This document shows, piece after piece, positions 28,710 to 38,006 of a stretch of DNA of 64,000 nt; the first letter of the stretch is position 1, and each line of letters starts with the position of its first letter. Source of the DNA: Thioclava sp. GXIMD2076 (GTDB taxonomy: Bacteria; Pseudomonadota; Alphaproteobacteria; Rhodobacterales; Rhodobacteraceae); contig NZ_CP149932.1 in NCBI RefSeq assembly GCF_037949795.1, positions 2,655,001-2,719,000 on the forward strand, given 5' to 3'. Below the pieces are notes generated by a model that was given only the letters and a program-made list of their open reading frames with translations, ran no database searches and was not told the DNA's origin. The translations under genes were made by a program, and so were the position numbers.

Positions 28710-29612
28710 TCATGCGCCCCCTGCCATAGTTCCGGCCAGATAACTGTGATTTTCCATGACCAGATCGCGCAGGAAACCGGCAACCGCCCGCACCCGCGGC
28801 GATTGCACCAGATCGGTCTGCGTCACCAGCCAGACCGGCTGATCGATCCCCAGATCGGCGCGCAGGCAGACCAGCCCGCGCGGGCGGGCCAGAAAATGCG
28901 GCAGCACGGCCAGCCCCAGCCCCGCGACACAGCCCGCCACCTGCGTGGCAAGCGAGGTGGTCGACAGGACGGGCGGGCGGCCCTGCAGCACCTGTTCCAC
29001 CCAGATCGCGGCGGCCAGATGCGCGTGCCCCTCGCCCCACATGATGAAATGGTCCCGATCGAAGGCCGCTCCATCCGCCGGCGCCGCGCGCCGCGCCAGA
29101 TATGCCGGCGCGCCATAAAGACCGTAGCCCAGTCGCCCCAGCCGTTGCAGCGTGACATGACCTCGCTCGGGCTTGACCATGCGCAACGCCAGATCGGCAT
29201 CGCGCCGATGCAGGTTGACGGTGCGCACATCTGTCACCAGATCGAGGCATAGTTTGGGATGGCGCTCTTGTAACCGACCCAAGGCAGGCAGGATGAGATC
29301 GGTGGCGAAATTCTCGGCCGTGGCCAGCCGGACCGTGCCCGTTACCTCGCGCGAGGGCTGCACATGACCTGCAAGGCTGTTGGCGGCAGCCTCCATATCC
29401 TCGGCCCGTTCCACCAGCGCCGCGCCATCCTCGGTCACGCGATACCCCGTCTGGGTGCGCAGAAACAAAGGCGCGCCCATCGCCGCTTCCAGCCGCTCGA
29501 TCCGGCGCGAGACCGTGGCAAGCCCCAGATGCAACTGGGCCGCCGCTCCCGAGAGCGTGCCCGCCCTCACCACCGCCAGAAATACTTTCAGATCATCCCA
29601 GACCACTGCCAT
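28710..29612 (-). CDS. LysR-family transcriptional regulator
   Basis: A 300-aa regulator. The start at 29612 gives a normal HTH beginning 10 residues in (LKVFLAVVRAGTLSGAAAQL, LFLRTQTGYRVTEDG); the frame stays open further upstream but runs across the divergent gene. The effector domain covers about 90-295. It is transcribed divergently from the aldo/keto reductase at 29721 across a 108-base gap holding a palindrome, the standard LysR arrangement, so it most likely controls that gene. Confidence 0.9.
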   Translation of the reverse strand: MAVVWDDLKVFLAVVRAGTLSGAAAQLHLGLATVSRRIERLEAAMGAPLFLRTQTGYRVTEDGAALVERAEDMEAAANSLAGHVQPSREVTGTVRLATAENFATDLILPALGRLQERHPKLCLDLVTDVRTVNLHRRDADLALRMVKPERGHVTLQRLGRLGYGLYGAPAYLARRAAPADGAAFDRDHFIMWGEGHAHLAAAIWVEQVLQGRPPVLSTTSLATQVAGCVAGLGLAVLPHFLARPRGLVCLRADLGIDQPVWLVTQTDLVQSPRVRAVAGFLRDLVMENHSYLAGTMAGGA

Positions 29613-29641
29613 CGCGCCACCTTTACCGATTATGGAAAGCA

Positions 29642-29660
29642 ATTCACCATATGAGTGAAT
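29642..29660. promoter_or_regulatory. Candidate LysR operator palindrome
   Basis: ATTCAC-N7-GTGAAT, with a CATATG centre, lies midway in the divergent lysR/aldo-keto reductase gap and fits a T-N11-A LysR box (ATTCAC...GTGAAT symmetry). Confidence 0.55.
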
Positions 29661-29720
29661 ACCCTCCAACTTCGGAAAGTGACAAACAGGGGGCTCCAGG
29701 ACAAGACGAAAGGACGGATC

Positions 29721-30704
29721 ATGCAAAAGCGCCACCTGACAAGGGACCTCGAGGTATCGGCCCTGGGCCTTGGCTGTATGGGGATGAGCGAGTTTTATGG
29801 ACCCCGCGATGACGCACAATCGCTGGAGGTGCTGCATCGCGCGGTCGAGCGCGGGCTCGATTTCCTCGACACCTCGGATATGTATGGCCCCTTCCATAAC
29901 GAGGAACTGATCGGGCGCTTCCTGAAGGAGACCGGTCAGCCCGTCAAAATCGCTACCAAATTCGGCATCGTCCGGCAGCCCGGCGCCTATGAGCGCCATC
30001 TCGACAACAGCCCTGCTTATGCACGCCGCGCGGTAGAGGGCTCCCTCAAGCGCCTAGGCATCGAACGGATCGACCTCTATTATGTGCATCGCGTCAATCC
30101 CGACGAGCCGGTCGAGGAGACGATGGCGGGGCTGGCGGGGCTGGTGAAGGAGGGCAAGATCGGCCATATCGGGCTCTGCGAGGTCAGCGCCGCAACACTG
30201 CGCCGCGCCCATGCGGTCCATCCGGTGAGCGCGCTGCAGACCGAATACTCGCTCTGGACCCGTGGGGTCGAGGACGAGATCCTGCCCGCCTGCCGCGAGC
30301 TGGGCGTGGGATTTGTGCCTTATTCACCGCTGGGGCGCGGCTTCCTGACCGGCGCCTATAGCGACCCGGGCAAACTGGCCGAAGGCGATTTCCGCGCCAT
30401 ACTGCCGCGGTTCCGTGACGCCGCACTGGCCAGCAATCTGCGCATCGCCGATCTGGTGCGCGAGCGCGCGGCAGCCAAGGGCTGCACCCCCGCTCAGCTC
30501 GCACTGGCATGGCTTTTGGCGCAGGGCGAGGATGTTGTTCCGATCCCCGGCACGAAGCGACTGCGCTATCTGGAGGATAATCTAGGCGCGCTCGATATCG
30601 CGTTCAGCGCCTCCGAGCTGGCCGCACTGGACCGCGATCTGGCCGCCCTGCCGGTCGCAGGCGCGCGCTACACGGCAGAAGGCATGAAAGGGGTGGAGGT
30701 CTGA
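29721..30704 (+). CDS. Aldo/keto reductase
   Basis: A 327-aa reductase of the AKR13-like group. The start at 29721 has AAAGGA upstream; an earlier in-frame start at 29655 lacks it and overlaps the likely operator region. Catalytic residues are seen as Asp and Tyr in FLDTSDMYGP, Lys in IATKFG and His in YYVHRVNPDEP. The NADPH-binding end is PIPGTKRLRYLEDN. It is divergent from a LysR gene, suggesting induction by the substrate or a related aldehyde or quinone. Confidence 0.92.
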   Translation: MQKRHLTRDLEVSALGLGCMGMSEFYGPRDDAQSLEVLHRAVERGLDFLDTSDMYGPFHNEELIGRFLKETGQPVKIATKFGIVRQPGAYERHLDNSPAYARRAVEGSLKRLGIERIDLYYVHRVNPDEPVEETMAGLAGLVKEGKIGHIGLCEVSAATLRRAHAVHPVSALQTEYSLWTRGVEDEILPACRELGVGFVPYSPLGRGFLTGAYSDPGKLAEGDFRAILPRFRDAALASNLRIADLVRERAAAKGCTPAQLALAWLLAQGEDVVPIPGTKRLRYLEDNLGALDIAFSASELAALDRDLAALPVAGARYTAEGMKGVEV

Positions 30705-30743
30705 GGCTTCCCCTGCCCGCGCGGGCGCGCTATTGCTGAGCCT

Positions 30744-31397
30744 ATGAGAGTTCTGCTTGTCGAAGATACCCCCGATCTGGCCCGCAATATCGCCGCCTTC
30801 CTGCGGCTACAGGGGCATGCGGTGGATGTGGCCGGGTCGCTTGACGAGGCCGAGGCGGCATGGGCCGTCACCGATTATGCGGGGGTGGTGCTGGATCTGG
30901 GACTGCCCGATGGCTCGGGGCTCGCGCTTTTGCGCAACCGCAGACGCGCGGGAGACCGCACACCGGTGATCATCGCCACGGCGCTCGACCAGATCTCCGA
31001 CCGGATCGCAGGACTGGATGCGGGAGCCGATGACTATGTGACCAAGCCCTTCGATCTGGGCGAACTGGCGGCGCGGCTGCGCGCCCATGCCCGCCGCTCG
31101 GAGGGCCAGCCCGCCGCCGAAACCGTGCTCGGCGATCTGCGCATCGACCGTGCCGCCGCCCGCCTGTGGCGCGATGACGAGGAGCTGCACCTGACATCGC
31201 GCGAATATTCGCTTTTTGATGCGCTTCTGGCCGCGCGCGGACGCATCCTCTCGCGTATAGCGCTGGAAGAGACCCTGTTCGCCTATGGCGATAGTGTCGA
31301 GAGCAATGCCGTCGAGGTCTACATCTCGCGGCTCAGGGCCAAGCTGGGCGCGGGCGTCATCGTAACGCGGCGGGGCTTGGGATATCTGATCCCGTGA
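30744..31397 (+). CDS. Two-component response regulator, OmpR family (QseB/PmrA-like)
   Basis: A 217-aa DNA-binding regulator. The receiver domain (1-115) has the acidic pocket VEDTPD, phospho-acceptor Asp51 in VVLDLGLPDGSG and Lys in YVTKPFD. The winged-helix effector domain (about 125-215) ends AVEVYISRLRAKLGAG. The stop overlaps the GTG start of the sensor kinase by four bases, so the pair is coupled. Target genes cannot be read from the sequence. Confidence 0.92.
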   Translation: MRVLLVEDTPDLARNIAAFLRLQGHAVDVAGSLDEAEAAWAVTDYAGVVLDLGLPDGSGLALLRNRRRAGDRTPVIIATALDQISDRIAGLDAGADDYVTKPFDLGELAARLRAHARRSEGQPAAETVLGDLRIDRAAARLWRDDEELHLTSREYSLFDALLAARGRILSRIALEETLFAYGDSVESNAVEVYISRLRAKLGAGVIVTRRGLGYLIP

Positions 31398-32674
31398 AGG
31401 CATGGTCGCTCAAGCGGCGCCTGTTGCGCAATGTGCTGGTGGCGGTGGGCATTGGCTGGGGAGCCACGCTCTGTGTCGGGATTTTCGCGCTCAATCACGA
31501 GATGGGCGAGATCCTCGATGACGCACTGAAGGATGATGCGACCTTGATCGCGCGGCTTCTGGCGCAGGACAAGACCCGCACCATCGCCGAATGGGCCGAT
31601 GCCCATCCTGATGGCGATGACTGGCGGCTGCGCATCCTTCACGGAACCGCCGCCGCCCCCGCCGCGCCTTGGCCGGACCTCACCCGCGACGGCGTCCACA
31701 CCACCGAGGGCTGGCAGGTGATACGGCGCAGCACCGATGATGGCGTAATCGAGATCGGACAGAGCCTTGCCATGCGCCGGCACGAGCTGATGGAGGCCGC
31801 CCGCGCTTTCCTTTTCCTGATCCTGCCGCTCCTGTTACTGGTGACGGCGGCGATCATGCTGACGCTCCGCCAGAGCCTGTCCTCGACAGTGCGCTTTTCC
31901 GAAGGGATGCGCCGGCGCAGCGCCGAGGATCTGTCGCCGCTGGTCTCCGAGACCCTGCCACAGGAGATGACGCGCGTGGCCGAGGCCTTCAACATCTATC
32001 TCGCCCGCATCCAGAACCTGCGGGAAGCCGAGCGCCATTTCATCGCCAATGCCGCGCATGAGCTGCGCACGCCACTGGCCGTGCTGCGAAGCCGGATCGA
32101 GGTGATGGCCGCTGCCCCCGAGCGCCTGCCCGAGGCACAGGCCGATCTGATGGGAACGATCGACCGGCTGTCGCTCAGGGTCGAGCGGCTCTTGCAGCTC
32201 GAACGGGCCGAGGCAGGCTTGGGGCTGGCACGCGAAACCATCGATGTGATCGCGCTGATCCGCCTCGTCTGTCATGACATGCGCCCCGTCAATACGGGTC
32301 AGATGCCGATCCTTTTTGACGATAGCGATATAGAGGCCCTGCAGATCGAGAGCGATCGCGACGCGCTGGCGATCATCCTGCGCAACCTGCTGGGCAATGC
32401 GCGCGAGCACGGCACGGGCGAGATCCGGCTCCGGCTGGCGCCCGATGGCACGCTGACGGTCACCAACCAGACCAGTGGTCAGGCAGGGTTCCAGTTGGAC
32501 CGGGGCGACAGATCGGCCAGTTCCAAAGGCGCAGGGCTCGGCCTCGATATCACCCGCCGTCTGGCGCAGGATCTGGGGATCGCGGTCACATTTGCCATGC
32601 AGGCCGGCCCGCCGCCACAGGCCCGTGTGACCCTGCATCTGCCGTTGGCCCCCGCCGCGCCCCTGCGGGACTGA
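31394..32674 (+). CDS. Sensor histidine kinase (QseC-like) with degenerate G1 box
   Basis: A 426-aa inner-membrane kinase starting at GTG. TM1 is at about 13-33, a small periplasmic domain at 34-135, TM2 at 137-158, then HAMP-like linker, dimerisation helix with the phospho-acceptor His222 (AAHELRTPLAVLR), N box Asn331 (LRNLLGNAREHG) and G2 box GAGLGLDITRRL (379-390). The usual G1 Asp-x-Gly-x-Gly is not recognisable: the stretch between TVTN and the G2 box is short and lacks it. It partners the regulator at 30744. The missing G1 box may lower ATP binding or simply reflect a divergent lid. Confidence 0.88.
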   Translation: MKAWSLKRRLLRNVLVAVGIGWGATLCVGIFALNHEMGEILDDALKDDATLIARLLAQDKTRTIAEWADAHPDGDDWRLRILHGTAAAPAAPWPDLTRDGVHTTEGWQVIRRSTDDGVIEIGQSLAMRRHELMEAARAFLFLILPLLLLVTAAIMLTLRQSLSSTVRFSEGMRRRSAEDLSPLVSETLPQEMTRVAEAFNIYLARIQNLREAERHFIANAAHELRTPLAVLRSRIEVMAAAPERLPEAQADLMGTIDRLSLRVERLLQLERAEAGLGLARETIDVIALIRLVCHDMRPVNTGQMPILFDDSDIEALQIESDRDALAIILRNLLGNAREHGTGEIRLRLAPDGTLTVTNQTSGQAGFQLDRGDRSASSKGAGLGLDITRRLAQDLGIAVTFAMQAGPPPQARVTLHLPLAPAAPLRD

Positions 32675-32700
32675 TCAGCTCCGTGCCCCCTTGCCCAACG

Positions 32701-32733
32701 AAAAGCCCCCCGCAGCCGCAAGGCAACGGGGGG
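32701..32733 (-). terminator. Rho-independent terminator (minus strand)
   Basis: Read on the minus strand, a 7-bp CCCCCCG stem extended by a GCC/GGC pair across a small internal loop is followed by CTTTTCG. It lies downstream of the 83-aa gene and would end the nrdJ unit. Confidence 0.7.
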
Positions 32734-32870
32734 AGGTTCGTCAGTCGGGCTCGTTCTCGTTCACTGCCCTCGTAGCGTCTTTTTTGCCTGGGCCCTCTCG
32801 ACGTCTAGGGCAAGCGCACCTGCCCCCGAACTCGTTAACCGCCACCCTGAAACGGGTCGAATGGGAAATC

Positions 32871-33122
32871 TCAGTGCAGACCGTAGACGCTGCCCGCCTG
32901 CATCAGCGTCACGGTCGAGGATGCACCATGCATCTCGATCTCGGCCACACTCATGGGACGGGCCCCAAGCCCCTCGCCCCAGACCTCGACCGAGGCCTGT
33001 CCGCCGAATGTGGCATTCAGCACCGATTTGAGCGCATCGCCAGAAAGCTTGGCGACCATGCCGCCCTCGATCAGCTCCAGCTCTGCCGCGAGCACGCGCG
33101 TATTTCCGATAATCAGTTCCAA
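32871..33122 (-). CDS. Small protein of unknown function downstream of nrdJ
   Basis: An 83-aa protein without signal peptide or TM helix: it opens MELIIGNTRVLAAELELIEGG and has a Gly/Ala/Val-rich beta-like pattern to the end. GGAG lies 11 bases before the ATG. It sits 61 bases after the nrdJ stop on the same strand, with only a hairpin between and a terminator after, so it is probably in the nrdJ transcript. I do not recognise a family. A role with the reductase is inferred from position alone. Confidence 0.7.
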   Translation of the reverse strand: MELIIGNTRVLAAELELIEGGMVAKLSGDALKSVLNATFGGQASVEVWGEGLGARPMSVAEIEMHGASSTVTLMQAGSVYGLH

Positions 33123-33155
33123 CGTCTTCTCCGCGAAACAGGTGAGAGGTGGTCA

Positions 33156-33176
33156 GGTCCGGCAGGGTGCCGGACC
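33156..33176 (-). promoter_or_regulatory. Stem-loop between nrdJ and the 83-aa gene
   Basis: Perfect 9-bp arms (GGTCCGGCA / TGCCGGACC) with a 3-base loop, no T run. Likely an mRNA 3'-protecting or partial-termination element. Confidence 0.6.
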
Positions 33177-33183
33177 GCTAGGA

Positions 33184-36100
33184 TCAGCTGCAGCCGGAGG
33201 TCCCGCCGCAGGTATTACATTTCATGCAGGTGCCATTGCGCACGAGCGTATAGTTGCCGCATTCGCCGCACGCCTCGCCCTCATAGCCCTGCATCTTGGC
33301 CTTGGTGCGCGCATCCATCGACACGGTCCCCGAAGTGACTGCCGTGGAGGCTTTGGGCGTAAACCCCGCCTGCCCTTCGGCAAACCCGCGGGCGGCCTGC
33401 GGGGCCGATTGGAACATCATCAGCTCCTGCGGCAGACGTTTGCGCAGATAGCCCGAAGACGAGATCTGGCGCAGCACCTCGAGCGATTTGGACGCGCCGT
33501 CCTCCTCGAGCGGAGCCGACTCGCCGCCGATATCGAGATCGTCGAATGTGTGCCCCTTGGGCTTCACATGCGCGAGATCCGTGCGGTCGAGATAGGAGAT
33601 CGCCAGCTCGCGGAACACATAATCGAGGATCGAGGTCGCATTCTTGACCGAGTCATTGCCCTGCACCATGCCCGCGGGCTCGAATTTGGTGAAGGTAAAG
33701 GCATCGACAAACTCTTCCAGCGGCACGCCATATTGCAGGCCCACCGACACGGCGATGGCGAAGTTATTCATCATCGCACGGAAGCCCGCGCCCTCTTTGT
33801 GCATGTCGATGAAGATCTCGCCCAAGGCGCCATCATCATATTCGCCGGTGCGCAGATAGACCTTATGGCCACCGACAATCGCCTTCTGGGTATAGCCCTT
33901 GCGCCGCGAGGGCAGTTTCTCGCGATGCGAGCGCACCAGTTCCTTGACGATGACCTTCTCGACGATCTTCTCGGCCAGCACCTGCGCCTTTTCCTGCGGG
34001 GTGCCGGAGGTCAGGATCTCCTCGGCCTCCTCGTCATCCTCGATCAGGGCCGAGGCCAAGGGCTGGCTGAGCTTGGAGCCGTCACGGTAGAGCGCATTGG
34101 CCTTGATGCCCAGCGACCAAGACAGTTCATAAGCCGCCTTCACATCCTCGATCGAGGCCGAATTGGGCATATTGATCGTTTTCGAAATCGCGCCCGAGAT
34201 GAAGCTCTGCGCCGCCGCCATCATGGTGATATGGCTCTCGACCGACAGATAGCGCTTGCCCTTCTTGCCGCAGGCATTGGCGCAATCGAAGACGTTCAGA
34301 TGCGCAGGGTCCAGATGCGGCGCGCCCTCAAGGGTCATGGTGCCGCAGACATGGTCATTGGCGGCCTCGATCTGCGCTTTGGTAAAGCCCAGATGACGGA
34401 GCATGTCGAAGCTCGGATCATTCAGCTTGGCCGCCGGAATACCCAGCGTCTTGGTGCAGAACTCCTCGCCCAGCGTCCACTGGTTGAACACGAAACGGAT
34501 ATCGAACGCGGTCGGTAGTGCTGCGTTGATCTTCTTGATCTCCGCATCGCCAAAACCGTGGCCGATCAGCGAGGTCGTGTTGATGGCGGGGCAATTGCCA
34601 AGGCTGGCATGGCCCACCGCATAGGACACGATCTCTTCGGCCTGCGCGGAGCTATAGCCGAGTTTGGCGAGCGCTGCAGGCACCGAGCGGTTGATGATCT
34701 TGAAATAGCCGCCGCCTGCGAGTTTCTTGAATTTCACAAGCGCGAAATCGGGCTCGATACCGGTGGTGTCGCAATCCATCACAAGGCCGATCGTGCCCGT
34801 GGGCGCGATCACCGAGACCTGCGCATTACGGAAGCCATGCGCCTCGCCCAAGGCCAATGCCTGATCCCATGCGGCCGTGGCCAGCTCGACCAGCTTCGGG
34901 TCGGGGCAATTGGCATGATCCAGCGCCACCGGCTTGACCTCGAGGCCCTCGAACGCGTCGAGCCCATGGGCGGCGGCGCGGTGGTTGCGGATGACCCGCA
35001 GCATGTGTTGGGTATTCTTCGCATAGCCCGGGAAGGCACCAAGCTCGGCGGCCATCTGCGCCGAGGTGGCATAGGAGACGCCCGTCATGATCGCGGTCAG
35101 CGCACCGGTCAGCGCACGGCCCTCGTCCGAGTCGTAGCCCAGCCCCATATTCATCAGGAGGCCGCCGATATTGGCATAGCCAAGCCCCAGCGTGCGGAAA
35201 TCATAGGAGCGCTGCGCGATTTCCGCCGAGGGGAATTGCGCCATCATCACCGAGATTTCCAGCGTAACAGTCCAGATCCGGCAGGCATGGATATAGCCTT
35301 CCGCGTCGAAGCGGCCGTCCTTGTAGAAGGTCAGCAGGTTCATCGAGGCGAGGTTACAGGCCGTATCATCGAGGAACATATATTCCGAGCACGGGTTCGA
35401 GCCGCGGATCGGGCCATCCTCGGGGCAGGTATGCCATTCGTTAACGGTATCGTGGAACTGGATGCCCGGATCGGCGCAGGCCCATGCGGCATGGCCCACC
35501 TGTTCCCACAGATCGCGCGCCTTGATGGTCTTGGCGACCTTACCATCGGTGCGGCGCAGAAGTTCCCAATCGGCATCGTCCTTCACCGCCTGCAGGAAGG
35601 CATTGGTCACCCGCACCGAATTATTGGAATTCTGACCCGAAACAGAGGCATAGGCATCGCTATCCCAATCGGTGTCGTAGGTCGGGAACTCGATGCTCGA
35701 GTAGCCCTGACGCGCATATTGCAGCACGCGGTTGATATAGGTCTCGGGGATCATCACGCCCTTGGCGGATTTGATCGCCGCCTTCAGAGCGGGGTTCCTG
35801 GCCGGATCGACCGCGCCTTCATCCGAGCCGTCAAAGGCGCGGATCGCCTCGAAAATCCTGTTCAGCTCGCGCTCGTGCAGCTTGGAGCCGGCCACCAGCG
35901 AGGCAACCTTCTGCTCCTCGATGACCTTCCAGTTGATGAAATCCTCGATATCGGGATGGTCCATATCGATGATGACCATCTTGGCAGCCCTGCGCGTGGT
36001 GCCGCCCGATTTGATGGCCCCCGCCGCACGGTCCCCGATTTTCAGGAACCCCATCAGACCCGAGGATTTGCCACCGCCCGAGAGCGGCTCGCTCTCGCCG

Positions 36101-36816
36101 CGAAGGCTCGAGAAATTGGTGCCGGTGCCGGAACCGTATTTGAACAGACGCGCCTCACGGACCCACAGGTCCATGATCCCGCCTTCATTGACCAGATCAT
36201 CCGAGACCGACTGGATGAAACAGGCATGGGGCTGCGGATGCTCGTAGGCCGAGGCCGATTTCACCAGCTTGCCCGATTTCGGGTCAACATAATGGTGCCC
36301 CTGGCTCGGTCCGTCGATGCCGTAAGCCCAATGCAGGCCCGTGTTGAACCATTGCGGGGAGTTCGGTGCACCCATCTGGCATGCCAGAGTGTAGCGCATC
36401 TCGTCATAATAGGCCCGCGCATCCTCTTCGGTGGTGAAATAGCCGCCCTTCCAGCCCCAATAGGCCCAGGCGCCGGCCAGACGGTCGAAGACCTGCTTGG
36501 CCGAGGTCTCGCCACCGAAACGCTGGTCCTCGGGAAGATCCTTCAGCGCGGCCTCATCGGGCACGGAACGCCAGAGAAACTCGGGCACGTCCTTCTCGCG
36601 CACGCGCTTGAGCGCGGCAGGCACACCCGCACGGCGGAAATATTTCTGGGCCAGCACATCCGAGGCCACTTGGCTCCAGCCTTCGGGCACCTCAACGCTA
36701 TCGTTACGGAAGACGATTTTCCCGTCCGGATTACGGATCTCGGACTGCGTGGTGGTGAAGGCGATAGCTCCGTAAGCGCCGCTCTCAGAGGTCGTGAATT
36801 TCCGCTCGATCTTCAT
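33184..36816 (-). CDS. nrdJ: Adenosylcobalamin-dependent ribonucleotide reductase (class II)
   Basis: A 1210-aa enzyme making deoxyribonucleotides with vitamin B12 instead of oxygen-dependent iron radicals. The start at 36816 begins [16 protein letters not shown]; an in-frame start 24 residues earlier has no homologous-looking sequence. Core motifs include [20 protein letters not shown] (active-site cysteine region), [11 protein letters not shown] and [21 protein letters not shown]. The C-terminal tail carries two Cys-x2-Cys pairs and further Cys residues, which shuttle electrons or bind zinc. It is long, as usual for alphaproteobacterial NrdJ. The upstream region has a candidate NrdR site but no recognisable cobalamin riboswitch. 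Confidence 0.95.
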   Translation of the reverse strand: MKIERKFTTSESGAYGAIAFTTTQSEIRNPDGKIVFRNDSVEVPEGWSQVASDVLAQKYFRRAGVPAALKRVREKDVPEFLWRSVPDEAALKDLPEDQRFGGETSAKQVFDRLAGAWAYWGWKGGYFTTEEDARAYYDEMRYTLACQMGAPNSPQWFNTGLHWAYGIDGPSQGHHYVDPKSGKLVKSASAYEHPQPHACFIQSVSDDLVNEGGIMDLWVREARLFKYGSGTGTNFSSLRGESEPLSGGGKSSGLMGFLKIGDRAAGAIKSGGTTRRAAKMVIIDMDHPDIEDFINWKVIEEQKVASLVAGSKLHERELNRIFEAIRAFDGSDEGAVDPARNPALKAAIKSAKGVMIPETYINRVLQYARQGYSSIEFPTYDTDWDSDAYASVSGQNSNNSVRVTNAFLQAVKDDADWELLRRTDGKVAKTIKARDLWEQVGHAAWACADPGIQFHDTVNEWHTCPEDGPIRGSNPCSEYMFLDDTACNLASMNLLTFYKDGRFDAEGYIHACRIWTVTLEISVMMAQFPSAEIAQRSYDFRTLGLGYANIGGLLMNMGLGYDSDEGRALTGALTAIMTGVSYATSAQMAAELGAFPGYAKNTQHMLRVIRNHRAAAHGLDAFEGLEVKPVALDHANCPDPKLVELATAAWDQALALGEAHGFRNAQVSVIAPTGTIGLVMDCDTTGIEPDFALVKFKKLAGGGYFKIINRSVPAALAKLGYSSAQAEEIVSYAVGHASLGNCPAINTTSLIGHGFGDAEIKKINAALPTAFDIRFVFNQWTLGEEFCTKTLGIPAAKLNDPSFDMLRHLGFTKAQIEAANDHVCGTMTLEGAPHLDPAHLNVFDCANACGKKGKRYLSVESHITMMAAAQSFISGAISKTINMPNSASIEDVKAAYELSWSLGIKANALYRDGSKLSQPLASALIEDDEEAEEILTSGTPQEKAQVLAEKIVEKVIVKELVRSHREKLPSRRKGYTQKAIVGGHKVYLRTGEYDDGALGEIFIDMHKEGAGFRAMMNNFAIAVSVGLQYGVPLEEFVDAFTFTKFEPAGMVQGNDSVKNATSILDYVFRELAISYLDRTDLAHVKPKGHTFDDLDIGGESAPLEEDGASKSLEVLRQISSSGYLRKRLPQELMMFQSAPQAARGFAEGQAGFTPKASTAVTSGTVSMDARTKAKMQGYEGEACGECGNYTLVRNGTCMKCNTCGGTSGCS

Positions 36817-37347
36817 CTGCTCAATTCCCTGAACAAAGCCAACTCTTACCCACCGACATTTCCGGCATACCAGACCGGAGCCTTGCACCCCCGTACAAGA
36901 CCGATTCTAAAAGGAATCTGTATATTTGCCTGCGCGGCCTCCGCACCACTACATATGGTGGCTTCACCGGAAGCTCTGCACAAGTTGGCGCAGCTCCGGT
37001 GGCGCGTCAACTTATCTTTAACCAGCAAAATCGGCATTTTAGGATTGACGGCGGGACTCCTCGAAAGGCCGACCGATTCCTCCACAGAGGCATGCGGCAG
37101 CCCCACTACCATGCGGACGCAAGTTTTCCTTGAGTCACGAAGGCTTGGCCCGACAACAGCCCGACTGGCTGAAGCTATCCACAGCCTATCGGTGAGCGGA
37201 CGCAAAATCGGGCATATCGAAAAAATAACGCCATGCCTGCTCTCCCTCCGCCCGAAAGCGCCGGAGCGCACGGACAAAGCCGATTCCTAACGCTGCAGCA
37301 TGTAACGCGGCGCCAAGCGAGTGGATCTCATGGTGAAGGAGAGAAAG
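36817..37347. other. Intergenic region upstream of nrdJ
   Basis: 531 bases between nrdJ and tRNA-Pro without a supportable gene. Short open frames here are continuations of noncoding frames. It is more AT-rich near 36900-37060 and holds a candidate NrdR palindrome (36946-36961) in the expected promoter zone of nrdJ. I see no B12-box. Confidence 0.6.
36946..36961. promoter_or_regulatory. Candidate NrdR box upstream of nrdJ
   Basis: CCACTACATATGGTGG, a 16-base imperfect palindrome with an AT-rich ATAT-type core, resembles NrdR operators (CAC-ATATAT-GTG type). A weaker AT-rich element (CTGTATATTTG) is centred about 31 bases away, the usual spacing of paired NrdR boxes. Identity is inferred by eye. 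Confidence 0.4.
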
Positions 37348-37424
37348 TGGTCGGGGCGGCGAGATTCGAACTCACGACCTTCTGTACCCAAAACAGACGC
37401 GCTACCAGGCTGCGCTACGCCCCG
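37348..37424 (-). tRNA. tRNA-Pro (anticodon TGG)
   Basis: A 77-base cloverleaf on the minus strand including an encoded CCA. Acceptor arms CGGGGCG and CGCCCCG pair fully with discriminator A. The anticodon stem TCTGT/ACAGA encloses the loop TTTGGGT, giving TGG at positions 34-36. The T-arm carries GTTCGAATC. The D-loop contains AGCCTGGTAGC. Confidence 0.95.
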
Positions 37425-37508
37425 ACTGCTGCCCTGATAACCGCTCGGCTCGAAAAGGGGAAGAGGTAAGATGCGAATAAACATCCTCTCCCGCGCCGAA
37501 CGGGGAAA

Positions 37509-38006
37509 TTAGTCGCTACAGGGGCGCAGCGCCACCTGACGCGCAATCATCGGATGCGACAAAACGGTACCGCGCGATATCCCGTCCGCCCGCGCCCTGC
37601 CCCCATTCAGCTCCAGCACGAAACGCGCATCGGCCCCCGAGGAGATCGGAGTCAGATCTCCGGGAATAGCGTTTTCATGTACGGAGACCACCATGCCGGC
37701 GGCATCGATAAAGATCATATCCAGAGGAATCAGCGTATTGCGCATCCAGAACGACCGCGGGCCTTCGTCAGGATAGACGAAAAGCATTCCCGCATCTTCC
37801 GGCATGGATTCGCGATACATCAGACCGCGCTCCCGCTCCTTGACCGTTGTCGCCAGCTCGATATCAAAGCTATCGAGCTGCTTACCGTTCTCGCTGAAAA
37901 CGGCACGGTCCAACGCGCAGGAAATCCCAGCGGCCTCAGCCGGCCCGCTATGATAGCAGGCCAGAGCAACCAGCGCGGCGCACAGAGAACCGGGCCGGAA
38001 AATCAT
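37509..38006 (-). CDS. DUF192 family secreted protein
   Basis: A 165-aa protein with a signal peptide (about residues 1-25, hydrophobic LCAALVALA then AEAAG). The DUF192 core follows: FDIELATTVKERERGLMYRE, FVYPDEGPRSFWMRNTLIPLDMIFID, ending in a small beta-barrel (VLELNGGRARADGI). The family is exported and of unknown activity. The start at 38006 overlaps the stop of the cold-shock gene upstream (ATGA), so it is read by coupling. An extended frame runs into that gene and is not used. Confidence 0.9.
   Translation of the reverse strand: MIFRPGSLCAALVALACYHSGPAEAAGISCALDRAVFSENGKQLDSFDIELATTVKERERGLMYRESMPEDAGMLFVYPDEGPRSFWMRNTLIPLDMIFIDAAGMVVSVHENAIPGDLTPISSGADARFVLELNGGRARADGISRGTVLSHPMIARQVALRPCSD

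Noticed and set aside
36817..36888. N-terminal extension of NrdJ by 24 residues
   Set aside because: The extension has no family resemblance and lies in the promoter-proximal leader; the downstream ATG gives the standard N-terminus.
37175..37183. CTATCCACA resembling a DnaA box
   Set aside because: One isolated site with one mismatch and no cluster; chance is likely. No origin features are around it.
36817..37200. Possible cobalamin riboswitch upstream of nrdJ
   Set aside because: No B12-box-like sequence could be found on the minus strand in the leader.
34558..37290. Very long open frame on the plus strand opposite nrdJ
   Set aside because: It mirrors nrdJ codons in a high-GC gene, is rich in Arg/Gly/His, has no ribosome site or motif, and runs past the nrdJ start into intergenic DNA.
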